From NCBI GenBank assembly GCA_018268955.1, contig JAFDVO010000017.1, forward strand, positions 198,234-262,233: a DNA stretch of 64,000 nucleotides. The letters run 5' to 3'. Positions 28,427 through 36,259 of the stretch are shown here, piece by piece. Positions within the stretch are counted from its first letter, which is position 1, and the number at the start of each line of letters is the position of its first letter. The notes under the pieces are model-generated. The model saw only the letters and a list, made by a program, of their open reading frames with translations, had not been told where the DNA came from and searched no databases. The position numbers and the translations under genes were made by a program. Source of the stretch: Acidobacteriota bacterium. Lineage in GTDB: Bacteria; Acidobacteriota; Vicinamibacteria; Vicinamibacterales; CAVVIG01.

Positions 28427-29326
28427 ATGTTGGAGATTCGCCGCATCCTCTGTCCCGTGGACTTCTCTGACGCCTCGCAGCACGCGCTCGATCACGCGGT
28501 GATGATCGCGGGCTGGTATCGGGCGCGGATTACTGCCTTGCACGTGCGTCATCCCGCCTTCCTGGTGGAACCGCCCATCCTGTTCACCGACATGGGCGGA
28601 GGCGGTCCGGCGGCGACCCTCGAGGACGCGGAGACCCGGCTCCATCATTGGCTGGCGCCGGTGCGCGCGGCCGGGGTCTCGTGCGAGGTGATGGCGGTCG
28701 ACGGCAACACGCCGGCGGCGCGCATTGTCGAAGTGGCGGGCCGGCTGGAAGCTGACCTGATCGTGCTCGGCACACACGGGCGGAGCGGGTTCGAGCGCCT
28801 GCTGCTCGGGTCGGTCACCGAGAAGGTGGTGCGGACCGCCAGGTGCCCGGTGATCACCGTGCCGCCGCCGAGTGTCGCCACCTCGAAGCTGCCCTTCAAG
28901 CGGGTGCTGTGCGCGGTGGACTTCTCCGAGCCGTCGATGGCTGCGCTGCAGTATGCGCTGTCGCTCGCCAAGGAGTCCGATTCCGCCATCACCCTGCTCC
29001 ACGTCCTGGAGTTCCCGCGCGAAGAGCAAGTGGATATCACGCTGCCCTTCGACATGGGCGCCTATCGCGCAGCGGTGCAGGCGGACGCAACCAGGCGGCT
29101 GGCCGACCTGCTCACGGACGATGTCCGGACCTGGGCCCGTCCACACACGAGGCTTGCCTACGGCCGTCCGTACGAGCAGATCATCGAGACTGCAGCCGAC
29201 GAACGGGCTGACCTGATCGTTCTCGGCGTTCATGGCCGGAACGTCATGGACCTGATGCTGTTCGGGTCCACGACGAATCAGGTTATTCGCCGCGCGACGT
29301 GCCCGGTGCTGACCCTGGTGCGCTGA
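28427..29326 (+). CDS. Tandem universal stress protein (two UspA domains)
   Basis: 299 residues from ATG 28427; the Shine-Dalgarno GGGAGGT ends about 4 bases upstream and overlaps the alternative GTG at 28421, which excludes that start. Two Usp domains of about 145 residues each begin RRILCPVDFSD and KRVLCAVDFSE. Each ends with the ATP-binding signature G-x2-G-x9-G-S/T (GTHGRSGFERLLLGS; GVHGRNVMDLMLFGS), so both should bind ATP. Cytoplasmic stress response. Monocistronic, followed by a strong hairpin. Confidence 0.95.
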   Translation: MLEIRRILCPVDFSDASQHALDHAVMIAGWYRARITALHVRHPAFLVEPPILFTDMGGGGPAATLEDAETRLHHWLAPVRAAGVSCEVMAVDGNTPAARIVEVAGRLEADLIVLGTHGRSGFERLLLGSVTEKVVRTARCPVITVPPPSVATSKLPFKRVLCAVDFSEPSMAALQYALSLAKESDSAITLLHVLEFPREEQVDITLPFDMGAYRAAVQADATRRLADLLTDDVRTWARPHTRLAYGRPYEQIIETAADERADLIVLGVHGRNVMDLMLFGSTTNQVIRRATCPVLTLVR

Positions 29327-29355
29327 CGCATCCCCGGCTGAACCGCCCTCCCCGA

Positions 29356-29379
29356 GAAGCCGGCCGTCCGGCCGGCTTC
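29356..29379 (+). terminator. Hairpin after the Usp gene
   Basis: A perfect 10-bp inverted repeat (GAAGCCGGCC / GGCCGGCTTC) with a 4-base loop, 30 bases after the stop. There is no T-run after it, as for other hairpins in this window. Confidence 0.7.
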
Positions 29380-29437
29380 GCACGCCCGCTGTGTCTGCCG
29401 TGATGGCATCCCTGCTGACGCATTCCCGTCGGCGTAC

Positions 29438-29459
29438 GCCGGTACTTCGGAGTACCGGC
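29438..29459. other. Perfect 9-bp hairpin in the usp-ybaK gap
   Basis: GCCGGTACT, loop TCGG, AGTACCGGC. It lies in the 298-bp gap between the Usp gene and the YbaK-like gene; apart from this and the terminator I see no gene there. Could be a second terminator or a leader structure for the downstream gene. Confidence 0.6.
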
Positions 29460-29624
29460 AGTTGCGAGTGCAGGGACTATCGAAAAACCTGAGACGACCG
29501 AAGCGCGGCAGAGGCAGGTACCTTGCAGCATCCTCCGTATCGTCGAATGGGTCTGGCGTTGTACCGGCAGTGACACCGGTCGGTTGTGCGCCACGCGACG
29601 GCCATCGGATCAAGGAGGCGGGCA

Positions 29625-30101
29625 ATGGCAGTCACGGAACTCGTCCAGGAGTATCTCAGGCAGTCCAACGTCGCGTACAGCGTGTTCCCGCATGTGCCCG
29701 CGTACTCCGCACAGGAGGAGGCCGCGGTCACGCACATCTCCGGCCGCGACTGGGCGAAGCCGGTCGTGTTCTTCGCTGATGGTGAGCCGGTGATGGCAGT
29801 TGTTCCCGCCGACCTCGTCATCGACGTCGAGCGGTTGCTGCTGTTGACCGGGGCGGAGCGCATCCGTCTCGCCACCGAAGAGGAACTGGCCGCGTTGTAT
29901 CCCGACTGCGAACCAGGTGCGATGCCGCCCCTCGGTCCGCTGTACAACCAGTCCGTGTTCGTCGACGTCAACCTCGCCGCACAGCCGCAGATCGTCTTCA
30001 ACGGCGGCACGCACGGGGATGCAGTGTGCATGCGGTATGACGACTTCGCCGCGCTCGCGCAGCCGGTGGTCGGCAGCTTCGCCACGAGGGCGGTGTTCTA
30101 G
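29625..30101 (+). CDS. YbaK/ProX-type aminoacyl-tRNA deacylase domain protein
   Basis: 158 residues from ATG 29625, preceded by AAGGAGG about 10 bases upstream. A single YbaK/EbsC-like editing domain covers the protein (VFPHVPAYSAQEEAAV, then KPVVFFADGEPVMAVVPAD, then a C-terminal VFNGGTHGDAVCMRYDDF). Such domains hydrolyse mischarged aminoacyl-tRNAs such as Ala- or Cys-tRNA(Pro). The specificity cannot be read from the sequence. Convergent with the cytochrome gene across a repeat array. Confidence 0.8.
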   Translation: MAVTELVQEYLRQSNVAYSVFPHVPAYSAQEEAAVTHISGRDWAKPVVFFADGEPVMAVVPADLVIDVERLLLLTGAERIRLATEEELAALYPDCEPGAMPPLGPLYNQSVFVDVNLAAQPQIVFNGGTHGDAVCMRYDDFAALAQPVVGSFATRAVF

Positions 30102-30148
30102 GGCGCGACCTGCGCGCGTGGCAGCTCGATGCGCTGCAGGGCGCTCGT

Positions 30149-30234
30149 GAAATGCCGGAATGCAACAATGCCGGAATGCAGACGCTCGGATCACGGCGCC
30201 GTGCATTTCGGCATTTCTGCATTACTGCATTTGT
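30149..30234. repeat. Octamer array with inverted halves, GCRTTYCN family
   Basis: The left half is built of octamers GCCGGAAT, GCAACAAT, GCCGGAAT (30154-30177). The right half has four octamers GCATTTCG, GCATTTCT, GCATTACT, GCATTTGT (30203-30234) in the opposite sense. Positions 30149-30164 and 30202-30217 are reverse complements at 15 of 16 bases, so the array can fold into a long hairpin between two convergent genes. Confidence 0.85.
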
Positions 30235-30237
30235 TGC

Positions 30238-31236
30238 CTACTGCGCCACTGCTATGCGCTTGGGGTAATACACCGCATCCGGCGGGAGCGGGTCGACGAG
30301 GTAGTCCTTGTCCTTGAAGGGGAACGCGGGCCGCGGCTTCGACGTGATGAAGGCGGCGAGGTTCAGGGCGTCCTGATCCGTCATGTTGCCGGGATCGAGG
30401 TAGGGCATCGTGTACCTGATGATCCCGGCAAGCGTGTAGACGCGTGCCGCACCGGCGCCATCGTTCCACGAGTTCGGTCCCCACAGCGGCCCTGGCTTCT
30501 TGTCGCCCACGTAAACCCCCTGCCCGTCGGGTCCGTGGCATGACGCGCAGCGTTCCGCGTAGATGGCTTCACCCTTCCCGGCGTCCAGCGTGTCGACCGG
30601 TACCAGCGATGGCTGCGGGATGGTGTTCTGGCCCCGCCACTTCGGGCTCTTGCCGATCTCGTTCCCCCGGGAAATCCAGTTGAGATAGGCCGCCAGGGCG
30701 AGAACCTCGCGGGAGGTTGGCGTTGGCAGGGTGTCCGCCGCGGCGACGATGGCCGTGCCGTTCGCATCGGACTGGAGCATCCCGGTCGCGTTCTCGCTCC
30801 GAAGGAAGCAGTCGACGATGCGGTCGTTGAGGCTGATTAGCCGGCCGGCGCGCCGGTTGTACTCGGGGAAGACGCCGGAGATGGCCACCAGCGGCATGGC
30901 GCGTTCGCGCTGCCCCCCATTCAGGTGGCAGTTGTTGCACGACATGCCACCGGGCACGAAGCGCGAAGCCTCGGCCGGTGTGTTCGTGAACAGCCGATAG
31001 CCCAGCTGGATTTCCTTCGAGAGCTTCGACTGGTCGAGGCTCTTGTCGGTCAACGGGTTCTGCGGGAAGTCCCACGCGGTGACCATGGTCATCTTCGCGG
31101 GAATGAGCGGTCCGGAGAGCGCGTACCGGAGCTTCGGCGGACCGTCGGGCGGGGTCTTCGACGCCGCGGGTTTGGAGCAGGCGGCGGCGACGCTGATGGC
31201 GAGCGCTGCGGCGACAAGGCGCAGGGGGCTATGCAT
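30238..31236 (-). CDS. TsdA-like dihaem c-type cytochrome lipoprotein
   Basis: 332 residues from ATG 31236; the lipobox AAAC near residue 20 implies a lipoprotein. Two CxxCH haem sites: C100-N-N-C-H104 and C230-A-S-C-H234. Around them are features typical of thiosulfate dehydrogenase/tetrathionate reductase TsdA: LNDRIVDCFLRS with Cys143 as a possible axial haem ligand, PLWGPNSWNDGAGAARV and NMTDQDALNLAAFI. TsdA joins two thiosulfates to tetrathionate or does the reverse in the periplasm. Divergent from a DsrE-like gene with a 72-bp gap. Family confident, reaction direction unknown. Confidence 0.82.
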   Translation of the reverse strand: MHSPLRLVAAALAISVAAACSKPAASKTPPDGPPKLRYALSGPLIPAKMTMVTAWDFPQNPLTDKSLDQSKLSKEIQLGYRLFTNTPAEASRFVPGGMSCNNCHLNGGQRERAMPLVAISGVFPEYNRRAGRLISLNDRIVDCFLRSENATGMLQSDANGTAIVAAADTLPTPTSREVLALAAYLNWISRGNEIGKSPKWRGQNTIPQPSLVPVDTLDAGKGEAIYAERCASCHGPDGQGVYVGDKKPGPLWGPNSWNDGAGAARVYTLAGIIRYTMPYLDPGNMTDQDALNLAAFITSKPRPAFPFKDKDYLVDPLPPDAVYYPKRIAVAQ

Positions 31237-31308
31237 GGACGGATGACCGCTGGACGGGGTAGTGTAACGGTACTTCCGGCCGTTCGTCAGCCGAGTGAGG
31301 ACATTCCC

Positions 31309-32022
31309 ATGATGCAGGACACAGCACGCGGACCGCTGGCTCGTCGTTCGTTTCTGTCGCGACTCCTGGCCGGCGCCGGGGCCTTCGGGGCTGCCTTCGG
31401 CGCGACGACCGCCGCGGAGGCCCAGGCCACACCACCGGCCGGCGCGTTCCAGCCGGCCCGCCACCCTGAGGACGACTGGTTCGAGCAGACCACGGGGAAG
31501 CATCGCTTCTTCTACGACACCACCACCGCCGACGCGTTCGCCCAGGCGCTGTTCTTCGCGCGCAACTTCTTCGTGGCCAACGCCAGCGGCTACAAGTTAG
31601 CCGATGCGGACCTCGCCCAGATCATCTGCCTGCGTCACGAATCGACGTCGTTCGCCTTCACCGACGCGATGTGGGCGAAGTACGGGGCGGCCCTGTCCGA
31701 GCGCGCCGCGAACTTCGTCGACCCGAAGTCCAAGCAGGTGCCGACCACGAACATCATGATGGTTGGTGGTTACGGGGAGCTGATGCGGAACGTCAACGTC
31801 ACGATCGACCAGATGGCGAAGCGCGGCGTGCGCTTCGCGGTCTGTGCGATGGCAACGCGGGCGGCGGCGCAGCTGGCCGCCCAGAAGACCGGTGGGAACG
31901 TCGACGCGATCTACAAGGAGCTGACGGAGAACCTGATCCCCAATGGACACATGGTCCCGGCAGGTATCGTGGCGGTGAACCGCGCGCAGGAGCGCGGATA
32001 CACCTTCTCCTACGTGGTGTAG
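31309..32022 (+). CDS. Tat-exported DsrE/F-like protein
   Basis: 237 residues from ATG 31309 with GAGG about 8 bases upstream. The twin-arginine signal RRSFLSRLLAGAGAFG is followed by a DsrE/F-like alpha/beta domain (LKYD-type start missing, core VRFAVCAMATRAAAQLAAQ, end VPAGIVAVNRAQERGYTF). Cys in FAVCAMA sits where DsrE-family proteins carry a sulfur-accepting Cys. Export of a DsrE-like protein, next to a TsdA-like cytochrome, suggests periplasmic sulfur chemistry; this is inference. The next gene starts 14 bp downstream. Confidence 0.75.
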   Translation: MMQDTARGPLARRSFLSRLLAGAGAFGAAFGATTAAEAQATPPAGAFQPARHPEDDWFEQTTGKHRFFYDTTTADAFAQALFFARNFFVANASGYKLADADLAQIICLRHESTSFAFTDAMWAKYGAALSERAANFVDPKSKQVPTTNIMMVGGYGELMRNVNVTIDQMAKRGVRFAVCAMATRAAAQLAAQKTGGNVDAIYKELTENLIPNGHMVPAGIVAVNRAQERGYTFSYVV

Positions 32023-32036
32023 GCAAGGAGCAGCGT

Positions 32037-32570
32037 ATGCGCAGGTATTTCGGTGTGGCCGCCCTGGTTGCCCTGCTGGCGACCGGCAGTGCCTTCGGCC
32101 AGACGGTCACCAAGCCGGTCGTCCCCGGCGTGACCAACTTCTCACGGCTCGAGTCGACGATCGCGTGTGCCGGAGCGACGACCCCCGCCGGCGTCGCCGA
32201 GCTGAAGAAGCTGGGTTACAGGACGGTCATCAACCTCCGGCAGGCGAGCGAGCCTGGCGCGGACGTCGAGGCGGAAGAGGCCGCGGCCAAGGCGGCAGGT
32301 GTCAAGTACGTGCACCTGCCCGTGAACGGCGCGTCCCCGGATCCAGCGATGGTCGACCAGTTCCTCGCGGCGGTCGGCGACCCGGCGAACCAGCCGGTGT
32401 TCGTGCACTGCGCGAGCGGCCAGCGGGCGTCCGCGTTCTGGATGATCAAGCGGCTCGTCGTCGACGGGTGGGATGCCGAGAAGGCGGGCACCGAAGCGGC
32501 GGCGCTCGGGCTGACGAGCCCCGCGCTGAAGACCTTCGCGCTCAACTACGCCGCGTCACACAAGAAGTAG
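32037..32570 (+). CDS. Exported DUF442-like phosphatase/rhodanese-like protein with C-X4-R loop
   Basis: 177 residues from ATG 32037, AAGGAG 6 bases upstream. Signal peptide ends at SAFGQ. The domain layout is that of beta-lactamase-hydrolase-like (DUF442) phosphatases: YRTVINLRQASEPGADV, then VFVHCASGQRAS. The loop is C125-A-S-G-Q-R130, a C-X4-R loop as in DUF442 and rhodaneses, not the C-X5-R of classical tyrosine phosphatases. Co-transcribed with the DsrE-like gene. Phosphatase or sulfurtransferase activity cannot be decided from sequence. Confidence 0.78.
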   Translation: MRRYFGVAALVALLATGSAFGQTVTKPVVPGVTNFSRLESTIACAGATTPAGVAELKKLGYRTVINLRQASEPGADVEAEEAAAKAAGVKYVHLPVNGASPDPAMVDQFLAAVGDPANQPVFVHCASGQRASAFWMIKRLVVDGWDAEKAGTEAAALGLTSPALKTFALNYAASHKK

Positions 32571-32583
32571 CCGACAGCAGATA

Positions 32584-32611
32584 GGTCGACGCCACATCCG
32601 TGGCGTCGACC
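32584..32611. terminator. Bidirectional hairpin between convergent genes
   Basis: A perfect 12-bp stem (GGTCGACGCCAC / GTGGCGTCGACC) with loop ATCC lies midway between the phosphatase-like gene (+) and amtB (-). No T-run on either side. Confidence 0.75.
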
Positions 32612-32635
32612 CCGATCCGCGCAAGCCCCCCGGCC

Positions 32636-33862
32636 TTACGCGAACGTCGCCTCCGACCCTCCGGCATGCACGTAGGCGTCCTCGCCGTGCATCGCCACGT
32701 CCAGCCCCACCGACTGATCCTCGTCCTCCGCTCGCAGCGGGAACACCAGGTTCACCAGCTTCAGCAGCACGAAACTCATGACGGCCGAGAAGACCCAGGC
32801 GACGGCGACCGCCACAGCCTGCGTGACGAGCTGGCCCGGGTTGCCGAAGAGGAGGCCGTCGGCGACGCCATTCATCGCCTTCTGCGCGAACACGCCCGTG
32901 AGCAGGGCGCCGAACGTGCCGCCGACGCCATGGGCGGCGACGACGTCGAGCGAGTCGTCGAGGTTCGTCTTGGCGCGCCAGAGCAGGCCGAAGTAGCTCG
33001 GGAAGGCGGCCAACGCGCCGAGGGCAATCGCGCTCATCGGCCCGACGAAGCCGGCAGCCGGCGTGATCGCGACGAGTCCCACCACGATGGCGGTCGCGGC
33101 GCCGACGGCTGTCGTCTTCTGCAGGCGGATCATGTCGAGGAGCGCCCAGACGACGAGCGTCCCGGCGGGGGCCAGCATCGTCGTCGTGAAGGCGAGCGCG
33201 GCGATGTTGTTGGCGGCGAGCGCGCTGCCCGCGTTGAAGCCGAACCACCCGAACCAGAGGAGCCCCGTCCCGAGCAGCGTGAACGGCACGTTGTGCGGCG
33301 CGAGCGCCACCTTCTTGTAGTCACGGCGCGGACCGATGACGATCGCCGCCACCAGGGCGGCGGCGGCCGCGTTGACGTGCACGACGGTGCCGCCCGCGAA
33401 GTCGAGCGCACCCATGTCAGCGAGGAACCCGCCGCCCCAGACCCAGTGCGCCACCGGGACATAGACGACGAGCGACCACAGCGTGATGAAGGCGACGTAC
33501 GCCGGGAACCGCATGCGCTCCACGATCGAACCGGAGATCAGCGCTGCGGTGATGATGCAGAACGTGCCCTGGTAGGACATGAACAGCAGGTGGGGAATCG
33601 TGCCCTTGGCCTCGAGGCCCACGCCCCGCAAGAACGCGTTGGCGGCTGTGCCGATGAAGTTGTTGCCTTCCGTGAAGGCGAGCGAGTAGCCGATCACGGC
33701 CCAGAGCACGCCCACGAACCCCAATGAGATGAAACTCATCATCATCGTGTTCAGGGCGTTCTTGGACCGGACGAGCCCTCCGTAGAAGAAGGCGAGCGCT
33801 GGCGTCATCAGCAGCACCAGCGCAGTCGAAATCAGCATCCAGGACGTATCCGCAGCGTTCAT
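32636..33862 (-). CDS. amtB: Ammonium transporter Amt
   Basis: 408 residues, about eleven membrane helices. The start ATG 33862 is chosen because GAGGTG lies 8 bases upstream; a GTG at 33868 is too close to it. Signature features: FFYGGLVRSKNALNTMMMSF, SYQGTFCIITAALISGS, the pore histidine regions VVHVNAAAAALVAA and DVVAAHGVGGTFGALLTG, and the Phe-rich gate region. Passes ammonium/ammonia across the inner membrane and is normally closed by the P-II protein, encoded 5 kb away here. A sigma-54-type promoter and an upstream dyad precede it. Confidence 0.96.
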   Translation of the reverse strand: MNAADTSWMLISTALVLLMTPALAFFYGGLVRSKNALNTMMMSFISLGFVGVLWAVIGYSLAFTEGNNFIGTAANAFLRGVGLEAKGTIPHLLFMSYQGTFCIITAALISGSIVERMRFPAYVAFITLWSLVVYVPVAHWVWGGGFLADMGALDFAGGTVVHVNAAAAALVAAIVIGPRRDYKKVALAPHNVPFTLLGTGLLWFGWFGFNAGSALAANNIAALAFTTTMLAPAGTLVVWALLDMIRLQKTTAVGAATAIVVGLVAITPAAGFVGPMSAIALGALAAFPSYFGLLWRAKTNLDDSLDVVAAHGVGGTFGALLTGVFAQKAMNGVADGLLFGNPGQLVTQAVAVAVAWVFSAVMSFVLLKLVNLVFPLRAEDEDQSVGLDVAMHGEDAYVHAGGSEATFA

Positions 33863-33951
33863 GCTCACACCTCGTGTCTGCGTGGCGGCAGGGGCCGCCC
33901 GCGACGGGGGCGATCCGCTCAGGTCAGCGGTATCGGGTCTGCGGACAGAGT

Positions 33952-33967
33952 GGCAAGCAGGGGGCCA
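33952..33967 (-). promoter_or_regulatory. Sigma-54-type promoter of amtB
   Basis: Minus-strand TGGCCCCCTGCTTGCC matches the -24 TGGC and -12 TTGC elements with exactly 10 bases between GG and GC. The predicted transcript start is about 80 bases before the amtB ATG. Ammonium transporters are classic NtrC/sigma-54 targets. Confidence 0.65.
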
Positions 33968-34043
33968 CGGCTGATGCGCCGTGCGATTCCCGTAAACGCC
34001 TGACTGGACGCACGTTGATGATCCCGGCGCAACCCGGGACCCG

Positions 34044-34059
34044 CCGACAGAAGTGTCGG
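34044..34059. promoter_or_regulatory. Dyad CCGACA-N4-TGTCGG, candidate activator site
   Basis: A perfect 6+6 inverted repeat with centre GAAG, about 85 bp upstream of the amtB -24 element, a normal enhancer distance for a sigma-54 activator. Confidence 0.5.
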
Positions 34060-34308
34060 TTCGCCTCGCAGGTCAGACATCAGCGTAGCCAGCCCATGAA
34101 CTTCCTTACGGAAAACGGAGCGTGTGGGTGCGCCGGGGGCGCGGCGTGCACGGACCTGGCGGAACGTGTGTGACGCACGGGACCCCGCGTCAGGCCCGGC
34201 GTTCTCGGCCATCGACCGTCCACGCGCCGAGCCCGAGACGTGGCCACTGTTTTTTCAGGGATTGATCAGGCGGAACCACAGCAACTTTGTTGGGATCGCT
34301 GCCGTAGC

Positions 34309-34322
34309 CTACAGAAGTGTCC
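34309..34322. promoter_or_regulatory. Degenerate dyad CTACA-GAAG-TGTCC
   Basis: Shares the ACAGAAGTGTC core with the site at 34044 (14 of 15 bases identical over 34047-34061 versus 34311-34325). It lies about 95 bp upstream of the 34412 sigma-54-type element. Confidence 0.45.
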
Positions 34323-34375
34323 GTTGAGCGCGGTGCGCGAGTCCGTCGATAAGGTTGGGTTTCTCCCAATGAAAA

Positions 34376-34387
34376 CGACACTTGTCG
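34376..34387. promoter_or_regulatory. Dyad CGACA-N2-TGTCG
   Basis: Same half-sites as the other dyads but with a 2-base centre, about 30 bp upstream of the -24 element at 34412. The different spacing makes it a weaker candidate. Confidence 0.35.
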
Positions 34388-34411
34388 GCCTTGTGGCGGA
34401 TTGTGGCGAGG

Positions 34412-34427
34412 TGGCGATTCGGTTGCA
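34412..34427 (+). promoter_or_regulatory. Sigma-54-type promoter of the outer-membrane gene
   Basis: TGGCGATTCGGTTGCA carries TGGC and TTGCA with exactly 10 bases between the GG and GC pairs. The expected transcript start is near 34438, giving a leader of about 60 bases before the GTG start at 34497. Confidence 0.65.
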
Positions 34428-34496
34428 CCCGGCCCAGTCGTCGCTGCAGTCCGTCCGGGACTGCAGGTGGCATGCACTCACTCACGAGGAGGGAAC

Positions 34497-35264
34497 GTGA
34501 TTCACGGTTCATATGGTCGTGTGGCCTGCGGCGTCGCCGCGCTCGCACTGGTCCCCGCTCTGGCGCACGCGACACCGAGCACCACGTACTGGGCACCGTC
34601 GGTGGCCACGTGCCAGGCCAAGGGGGTCCCGCACATCACGTACGACACGTACTATGGGCGGAAGGGCGGTTACCCGATCGATACCGGCTTGACGATCGGC
34701 GTCCTGCCGGGCGACAAGATCCAGGCGGAAGTCGGCTACGATCTGCTGCTGCCGGGCAACAACCCCACGCAGTTCTACTTGAACGGGAAGGTGTGCCTCA
34801 CCGAGAACTCGCTGGGGAAAGGGGCGCCCGGCATTGGCGCGGGCATCGCCAACGTCGGTTTCGTCAACGGCACCAAGTACAACCTGCTCTACGTCGTCGC
34901 CCAGAAGTCACTGCCAATCGGTGGGTACATCTCGGGCGGGATCTATCACGGCCTGAGTGACTCGCTGTTCGTGAGCAGCGCAGGGGCGCCGGCACGCAAC
35001 GGCGCGCTTGTCGGGTGGGCGTCGCCGGACATCAAGGTCGGACTGACGGGGCTCGACAAGATTGTCGTCGCCGCAGACGTCCAGACCGGCAAGAATGGGT
35101 TCGGCGCCGGCGGGGCCGGGCTCACGTTCTACTTCAACAACTATGTGGATCTGATCGTCGGACCGGTCTTCTTCTTCGACAAGGCCCTCCAGCCCGGAGG
35201 CCAGAGCATGATGTGGACGACGCAGATCGACGTCGACATCCCGCTCGGACGGAAGAAGCCGTAA
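34497..35264 (+). CDS. Exported protein, probable outer-membrane component of the nitrogen locus
   Basis: 255 residues. GTG start 34497 is supported by GAGGAGGGA 4-5 bases upstream; no ATG is better placed. Signal peptide ends at ALAHA. The mature part is rich in alternating hydrophobic, Gly and aromatic segments (AEVGYDLLL, GLTFYFNNYVDLIVGPVFFF, WTTQIDVDIPL), as in small beta-barrels. Two Cys residues lie in the mature part. I do not recognise a named family. Expressed from a sigma-54-type promoter opposite amtB and followed by a second barrel-like gene, so a role in uptake of a nitrogen source is plausible but inferred. Confidence 0.75.
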   Translation: MIHGSYGRVACGVAALALVPALAHATPSTTYWAPSVATCQAKGVPHITYDTYYGRKGGYPIDTGLTIGVLPGDKIQAEVGYDLLLPGNNPTQFYLNGKVCLTENSLGKGAPGIGAGIANVGFVNGTKYNLLYVVAQKSLPIGGYISGGIYHGLSDSLFVSSAGAPARNGALVGWASPDIKVGLTGLDKIVVAADVQTGKNGFGAGGAGLTFYFNNYVDLIVGPVFFFDKALQPGGQSMMWTTQIDVDIPLGRKKP

Positions 35265-35325
35265 GCGACACGACCGCCCCGCTCGGCGCTCCGCGCCGGG
35301 CGGCGGCGCGACCGAGAGGTACACG

Positions 35326-36198
35326 ATGACGGCAGTCTGCTGGCGCCGCGTGACACGCGGCTTGGGAATCCTGGTGGGTACCGCGCTGTGCCTGCAGGCG
35401 GTGGTCGGCACGGCGTTCGCGCAGGGCGGCAGCGGCGGTCCGAATCAGGGCGCGATCTCGTTCAAAGGCGGCGTCGACGTACCGAGCGTGTACGTGTTTC
35501 GCGGCATCGTCCGGGAGCAGGACCCGCAGTTCACCATGCAGCCGTGGGGAGAACTCGGCTTTGCGCTGCGCTCGGGCGGGAACGGCGCGATGCGCGACGT
35601 GAAGGTCAGCGTCGGTGTCTGGAACAGCCTGCAGACCGGCTCGTCCGGCAGCAACGGTTTCAGCCAGCGGCTGCACTATGAAGAGGACTTCTACAGCGTG
35701 CTCTCGCTGGGCCTCGCGGGGCGGTTTACCCTTGCGGCGGCCTTCACGGCCTACACGAGCCCGAACGTCATGTTCGACACGGTGAAGGAAGCCAGCGTGC
35801 GCCTCTCTCACGAGAGCTGGCTTCGTCCCTACGGACTCGCGGCATTCGACATCGGCAAGGACGGGTTCGACCTTGGCCGCAGGAAGGGCACGTACGTGGA
35901 AGTCGGTGTCGCGCCGTCGCACGCACTCGGGCGCCTCACGCTCGCCGTGCCGGCGCGGCTTGGCGTGAGCGGCAAGGACTACTACGAGCACCCCATCACG
36001 GGGGTGGACCACCGATTCGGCTTCGCCGAGGTCGGCGGCATTGCGACCTGGCCCCTCAACGCGGCGGGCGGTCGGTTCGGCTCGTGGGATCTGCATGGCG
36101 GGGCTCGCGTGCTGGCGCTCGGCGACACGACGAAGTTCCTGAACGACGGAAAGGGCACGAAGGTCGTGATGACGGCCGGCCTCGGGGTCCGCTACTGA
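35326..36198 (+). CDS. Exported beta-barrel-like outer-membrane protein
   Basis: 290 residues from ATG 35326, GAGAGG about 6 bases upstream. Signal peptide ends at TAFAQ. The mature protein reads as a TorF/porin-like barrel: GGVDVPSVYVFRGIVREQDP near the N-terminus resembles strands of exported proteins that begin SxYVWRG, followed by repeated amphipathic strands and a C-terminal strand TAGLGVRY ending in an aromatic residue, typical of BAM substrates. Lies 61 bp after the previous barrel-like gene and 196 bp before glnD. Substrate unknown. Confidence 0.75.
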   Translation: MTAVCWRRVTRGLGILVGTALCLQAVVGTAFAQGGSGGPNQGAISFKGGVDVPSVYVFRGIVREQDPQFTMQPWGELGFALRSGGNGAMRDVKVSVGVWNSLQTGSSGSNGFSQRLHYEEDFYSVLSLGLAGRFTLAAAFTAYTSPNVMFDTVKEASVRLSHESWLRPYGLAAFDIGKDGFDLGRRKGTYVEVGVAPSHALGRLTLAVPARLGVSGKDYYEHPITGVDHRFGFAEVGGIATWPLNAAGGRFGSWDLHGGARVLALGDTTKFLNDGKGTKVVMTAGLGVRY

Positions 36199-36259
36199 CG
36201 GGGCGTCATCGGCCTGGCGATGCCGTTTCGTACGCTTATGTCGGCGGTCTCATGAAGAC

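Larger units (their letters stand above)
33863..34496. other. 634-bp divergent regulatory region between amtB and an outer-membrane gene
   Basis: No convincing ORF. It holds two back-to-back sigma-54-type -24/-12 elements (one per strand) and three dyads of the ACA...TGT type, annotated separately. Its length is unusual for this compact segment. Confidence 0.75.

Noticed and set aside
32037..32570. Classical tyrosine phosphatase
   Set aside because: The active loop is C-X4-R, not C-X5-R, so the DUF442/rhodanese-like description was preferred.
33863..34496. A protein-coding gene in the amtB divergent gap
   Set aside because: Only short ORFs with no ribosome site or domain; promoter elements occupy the gap.
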